Source of the DNA: Paenibacillus sp. OV219
GTDB lineage: Bacteria > Bacillota > Bacilli > Paenibacillales > Paenibacillaceae
Length of the DNA stretch: 64,000 nt
Assembly: GCF_900110075.1 (NCBI RefSeq)
Contig: NZ_FOCJ01000006.1
Coordinates: 62,001-126,000 of the forward strand
Reading direction: 5' to 3'
The notes under the pieces are model-generated. The model made no database searches and had not been told where the DNA came from. It saw only the letters and a list, made by a program, of their open reading frames with translations. This document shows positions 61,132-64,000 of this stretch, one piece after another; the first letter of the stretch is position 1; each line of letters begins with the position of its first letter. The translations under genes and the position numbers were made by a program.

Positions 61132-62022
61132 ATGCCGCTAACTAAACAGGGCCGACGTGCCAACTGGTTCATTAACGCCTTCTTCATCATCGTATGTGCG
61201 CTCATCACGGTGCCTTTCCTGCTCGTCATTGCCGTATCCATCTCATCTGAGAACAGTCTTGTTCAATACGGGTATCGGTTCATTCCGCATGAAGTGAGCT
61301 TCGAGGCGTTCCGAATCGTCTTCAAGGAGCCGAACATCATGCTTCGCGGTTACGGCGTCACCATCCTAATTACGGTGATCGGTACGGTCGTTGCCTTGTT
61401 CCTTACTGCGTTAACCGCCTATCCGATCTCTCGGCGGGACTTCCGCTATCAACGTCCGCTTACGTTCTATGTGTTTTTCACCCTACTGTTCAACGGCGGC
61501 TTGATCCCTTTCTATATCCTGATGACGCAGTATTTTCACCTCAAGAACACGCTCGGCGCACTCATCATTCCGCTGCTGCTCAGCCCGTACAACATTCTCA
61601 TTATGAAAGGCTTCCTGGACAAAATCTCGATGGAGATCATTGAGTCCGCCAAGGTGGATGGGTCGAGCGAAACACGGATATTCTTGCAGATGATTTTGCC
61701 ACTGTCGACGCCTGCTTTGGCAACGCTCGGATTGTTCATCTCTTTCGCCTATTGGAATGATTGGTTTACAGCGCTTCTGTTCATCGACAATGACAAATAT
61801 GTACCGCTGCAGCTGCTGCTCGTACGCATCCTGTCGCAAATCGAGTTTCTGGCGAATTCTCCGCTCGCGGAAGCGGCAGATAAGCTGCAATTCGCGAACT
61901 TTCCGACGCTGTCTGTACGGATGGCGATGGCGATTCTGGCCGGTGGGCCGATGCTGGTTATCTTCCCGTTCTTCCAGAAGTATTTTGTCCGGGGCATCAC
62001 GGTTGGTTCACTGAAAGGATAA
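61132..62022 (+). CDS. carbohydrate ABC permease, YtcP type
   Basis: 296 residues, six membrane helices, with the EAA loop EIIESAKVDGSSETRIFLQMILPLSTPALATL and C-terminal FVRGITVGSLKG. Pairs with the LplB-type permease to form the channel. AGGAGG lies before the ATG. Confidence 0.92.
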   Translation: MPLTKQGRRANWFINAFFIIVCALITVPFLLVIAVSISSENSLVQYGYRFIPHEVSFEAFRIVFKEPNIMLRGYGVTILITVIGTVVALFLTALTAYPISRRDFRYQRPLTFYVFFTLLFNGGLIPFYILMTQYFHLKNTLGALIIPLLLSPYNILIMKGFLDKISMEIIESAKVDGSSETRIFLQMILPLSTPALATLGLFISFAYWNDWFTALLFIDNDKYVPLQLLLVRILSQIEFLANSPLAEAADKLQFANFPTLSVRMAMAILAGGPMLVIFPFFQKYFVRGITVGSLKG

Positions 62023-62127
62023 TGACGGCGTGATCGGCTATGAAGGGAGGTGAGGGATAACGATTGCGGTTTGTACTTGATTAATTAAAAGGTATGGGGT
62101 TAACTAAAATTGAGAGGTGTGTCGTTC

Positions 62128-63726
62128 ATGAAATTGAAATTATCCGGGGCTATCTACAAACTATGTCTTGTCCTATTATGTTTCGGCATTATCGCAGCCT
62201 GCTCCAGCAACAATAATTCAAGCACAAACAATGATGGCAAGACGAATACGGCGGCGGATACATCGAACACGTCGACCAATACCGCTGCGGATACGACGAA
62301 TAACGCGGCAGATACGACAACAGAGCCGGTGAAGGAAGAGCTCCCTGAAGTGAAGCTGACGTTCTACTATCCGAGCAATCCGTCTGGTCCTGATCTGTCA
62401 CTGGTGAATGATGAAGTGAATAAGTACTTGAAGGAGAAGATCAACGCTACGGTTGATTTGAAACCGCTCTCTTTCGATGAATATGATCCGAAGATGAATA
62501 CGACTATGGCTTCCGGCGAAGAGTTCGACGTCGCATGGGGCTCGAAGTATTGGCTGCTTAGCTATCAAGCGAATATCGATAAAGGTGCGCTGCTTGAGCT
62601 GACAGACGACATGATTAATAAATATGCTCCAGAAGCGCGTGCGAACATTCCAGATAAGTTCTGGCCGGACATGAAAGCCAATGACGGTAAAGTGTACGGC
62701 TTCCCTGTGTATCAAGTTGCAGCGAAGACGAAGAGCTTGGTCATTCAGAAACGTTTTGCCGACAAATATAACCTCGATATTAGCACAATCCATACGTACA
62801 AAGACATCGAGCCATTCCTGAAACAAATTAAGGACAATGAGCCTGGCATCGTTCCGTTCGGTCTTGGCCAGAATTCATTGGGCTTCTACACGGATCCGGG
62901 CTGGGTTGGTACCGATGGTTTAGCAGTCTCCTACAAGAAGGATGACCCGAACTATACGATCCTCACCGGTGAAGAGCAAATCAACACAAAGAAAGAATAC
63001 TATGAAACGCTGCACAGATGGTACGATGCGGGTTACATCAACGACGATGCTCCGATCTTGAAAAACTTCGGGGATCTGAAGAAAAAGGGTACTGTGGCAG
63101 TAGGCATCGAATTTACGACGAAGCCTGGCGGCGAAATGGATGAAATGAACAACAATGGCGGCAACGAAGTGGTGTACGCACCGATTTCCGATACGTACTT
63201 CACGGGTATTGCGAGCGCAATGCAAGTCGTTAGTAAAACATCTAAAAATCCTGAGCGCGCCCTCATGTTCATTAACCTGCTCAGCACGGATAAATACCTG
63301 TACAACTTGATCTGCTACGGTATTGAAGGTAAGCACTACACGAAGAAAGACGAGAATTACATCGAGCCGATCAAGGATTCGGGCTATGCGCCGAACGTAG
63401 ACTGGGTATTCGGTGATCAGTTTAATGCATACTTGAAAGCACCGCAAACAGCGGATGTATGGCAGAAGACGATCGATCTGAACAACAGCGCAATGGTAGC
63501 GGCGTCATATGGCTTCTCCGTCAACCAAGATCCGATTAAGTCGGAGCTTGCGAATACGGCAGCAGTTAATAATGAGTACGGTCCGGCGCTTGAGACAGGT
63601 GCGGTCAATCCGAATGAGATCATTCCAAAATATCTCGAGAAGCTGAAAGCTGCTGGTCAAGAGAAGATTGACCAAGAGATTCAGAAGCAGTGGGATGAGT
63701 TCTTGAAGAAGCAAGGGTTGAAGTAA
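62128..63726 (+). CDS. sugar-binding lipoprotein of the ABC importer
   Basis: 532 residues, LplA/YtcQ-like family 1 solute-binding protein. Signal peptide with a lipobox: VLLCFGIIAACSS, lipidated Cys near 26, then an Asn/Thr/Ser linker of ~45 residues with repeated NTAADT-like units. The mature domain begins VKLTFYYPSNPSGPD and ends EKIDQEIQKQWDEF. ATG 62128 follows GAGAGGTG. Likely binds an oligosaccharide released by the downstream beta-helix enzyme. Confidence 0.92.
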   Translation: MKLKLSGAIYKLCLVLLCFGIIAACSSNNNSSTNNDGKTNTAADTSNTSTNTAADTTNNAADTTTEPVKEELPEVKLTFYYPSNPSGPDLSLVNDEVNKYLKEKINATVDLKPLSFDEYDPKMNTTMASGEEFDVAWGSKYWLLSYQANIDKGALLELTDDMINKYAPEARANIPDKFWPDMKANDGKVYGFPVYQVAAKTKSLVIQKRFADKYNLDISTIHTYKDIEPFLKQIKDNEPGIVPFGLGQNSLGFYTDPGWVGTDGLAVSYKKDDPNYTILTGEEQINTKKEYYETLHRWYDAGYINDDAPILKNFGDLKKKGTVAVGIEFTTKPGGEMDEMNNNGGNEVVYAPISDTYFTGIASAMQVVSKTSKNPERALMFINLLSTDKYLYNLICYGIEGKHYTKKDENYIEPIKDSGYAPNVDWVFGDQFNAYLKAPQTADVWQKTIDLNNSAMVAASYGFSVNQDPIKSELANTAAVNNEYGPALETGAVNPNEIIPKYLEKLKAAGQEKIDQEIQKQWDEFLKKQGLK

Positions 63727-63803
63727 GTAGGGCGTGAAAAGAAATAAGGCTGAATAGAAATAAGACTAAAAAGAAGCAGAGATTAAAAAGCATGTGATGC
63801 GAG

Positions 63804-63842
63804 GAGGCATGGGTGGCGAGAGCGCCTGTGCCTCCTTTTCTA
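63804..63842 (+). terminator. terminator after the binding-protein gene
   Basis: GGAGGCA pairs with TGCCTCC, with an inner GGTGGC/GCGCC stem, followed by TTTTC. Confidence 0.7.
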
Positions 63843-63878
63843 TTGCGAACGCGTGGAAATGTGGAGGGAGGAGTACGA

Positions 63879-64000
63879 GTGGAGTTCTATGTATCGGTCG
63901 AGAGTGGCGATGACAGGGGCGGCGGCGCTTCTGCCGGAGAAGCGGTGCGTACCATTGGGCGGGCTAAAGAGCTGGTGCGTGCGAAGCTGGCTGGTGGGTA
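63879..64000 (+). CDS. probable right-handed beta-helix polysaccharide enzyme (partial, runs off the window)
   Basis: The first 40 codons read MEFYVSVESGDDRGGGASAGEAVRTIGRAKELVR. The opening EFYVS, SGDD and later RAKELVR resemble starts of parallel beta-helix proteins such as pectate-lyase-like enzymes, where a strand is followed by a Gly/Asp-rich loop and a 'A..TI..A...V' segment. GTG start with GGAGGGAGGA upstream. The rest is outside the window, so catalytic residues cannot be checked. Confidence 0.5.
   Translation, partial: MEFYVSVESGDDRGGGASAGEAVRTIGRAKELVRAKLAGG

Overview
The window reads as chromosomal DNA of an endospore-forming, Gram-positive bacterium of the Paenibacillus type (order Bacillales). 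Signs are strong purine-rich ribosome binding sites, frequent GTG/TTG starts, sporulation genes (kapB, yyaC, cmpA), LytR-CpsA-Psr and c-di-GMP proteins, Bacillota-type class II GalT, and a membrane-anchored AraC regulator beside an LplB/YtcP-type ABC importer. Genes are dense and most transcription units end in clear intrinsic hairpins.

Layout. 1-700: a terminator and a decayed IS91-like transposase fragment. 710-7100: a diglucosyl-lipid-type glycosyltransferase, kapB, pyrE, a TetR/YhgE pair that shares an inverted-repeat operator, and serine acetyltransferase epsC behind a promoter-plus-terminator leader. 7195-13563: an SGNH hydrolase with a copper-amine-oxidase-like domain, and gltB (glutamate synthase large subunit, without gltD) behind a leader that contains a terminator. 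13790-18000: an XRE regulator with palindromic operators, an RmlB-like protein that has lost its catalytic residues, an LCP ligase, a small membrane protein, a PilZ protein and a Cys-rich miniprotein. 18108-25847: a two-gene ABC transporter, bactofilin, cardiolipin synthase, a frameshifted FAD oxidoreductase, an asparaginase and an APH-type kinase. 25851-30722: an AraC regulator divergent from galK-galE-galT, the Leloir pathway.

30930-42242: small proteins, a spore protein (yyaC), a hydrolase, a methyltransferase, then a compact c-di-GMP cluster (two GGDEF proteins, a degenerate HD-GYP protein, a YcgR-like PilZ protein) and an O-antigen-ligase-like membrane protein with odd purine-rich inserts. 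42484-44772: two small uncharacterised proteins and a cupredoxin flank about 1 kb of non-coding DNA made of three adjacent tandem-repeat families with 51-, 112- and 37-bp units, the most unusual structure in the window.

44911-50411: DedA, a thioredoxin-like protein, a glyoxalase-II-like hydrolase, tex, cmpA, a hypothetical protein and SprT. 50441-51528: seven tRNA genes (Asn, Ser, Glu, Leu, then Glu, Lys, Leu) that look like a partial duplication. 51762-52841: an AT-rich two-domain methyltransferase that appears inserted at the tRNA array. 53057-57498: a LysE transporter, a hypothetical protein, KtrB-type potassium channel, a stand-alone pyrB of the enterobacterial type, and methionine aminopeptidase. 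57638-64000: a carbohydrate locus with an AraC sensor-regulator, two ABC permeases, a solute-binding lipoprotein and the start of a probable beta-helix polysaccharide enzyme cut by the window end.

All calls rest on reading the sequence and family knowledge; no database search was run.
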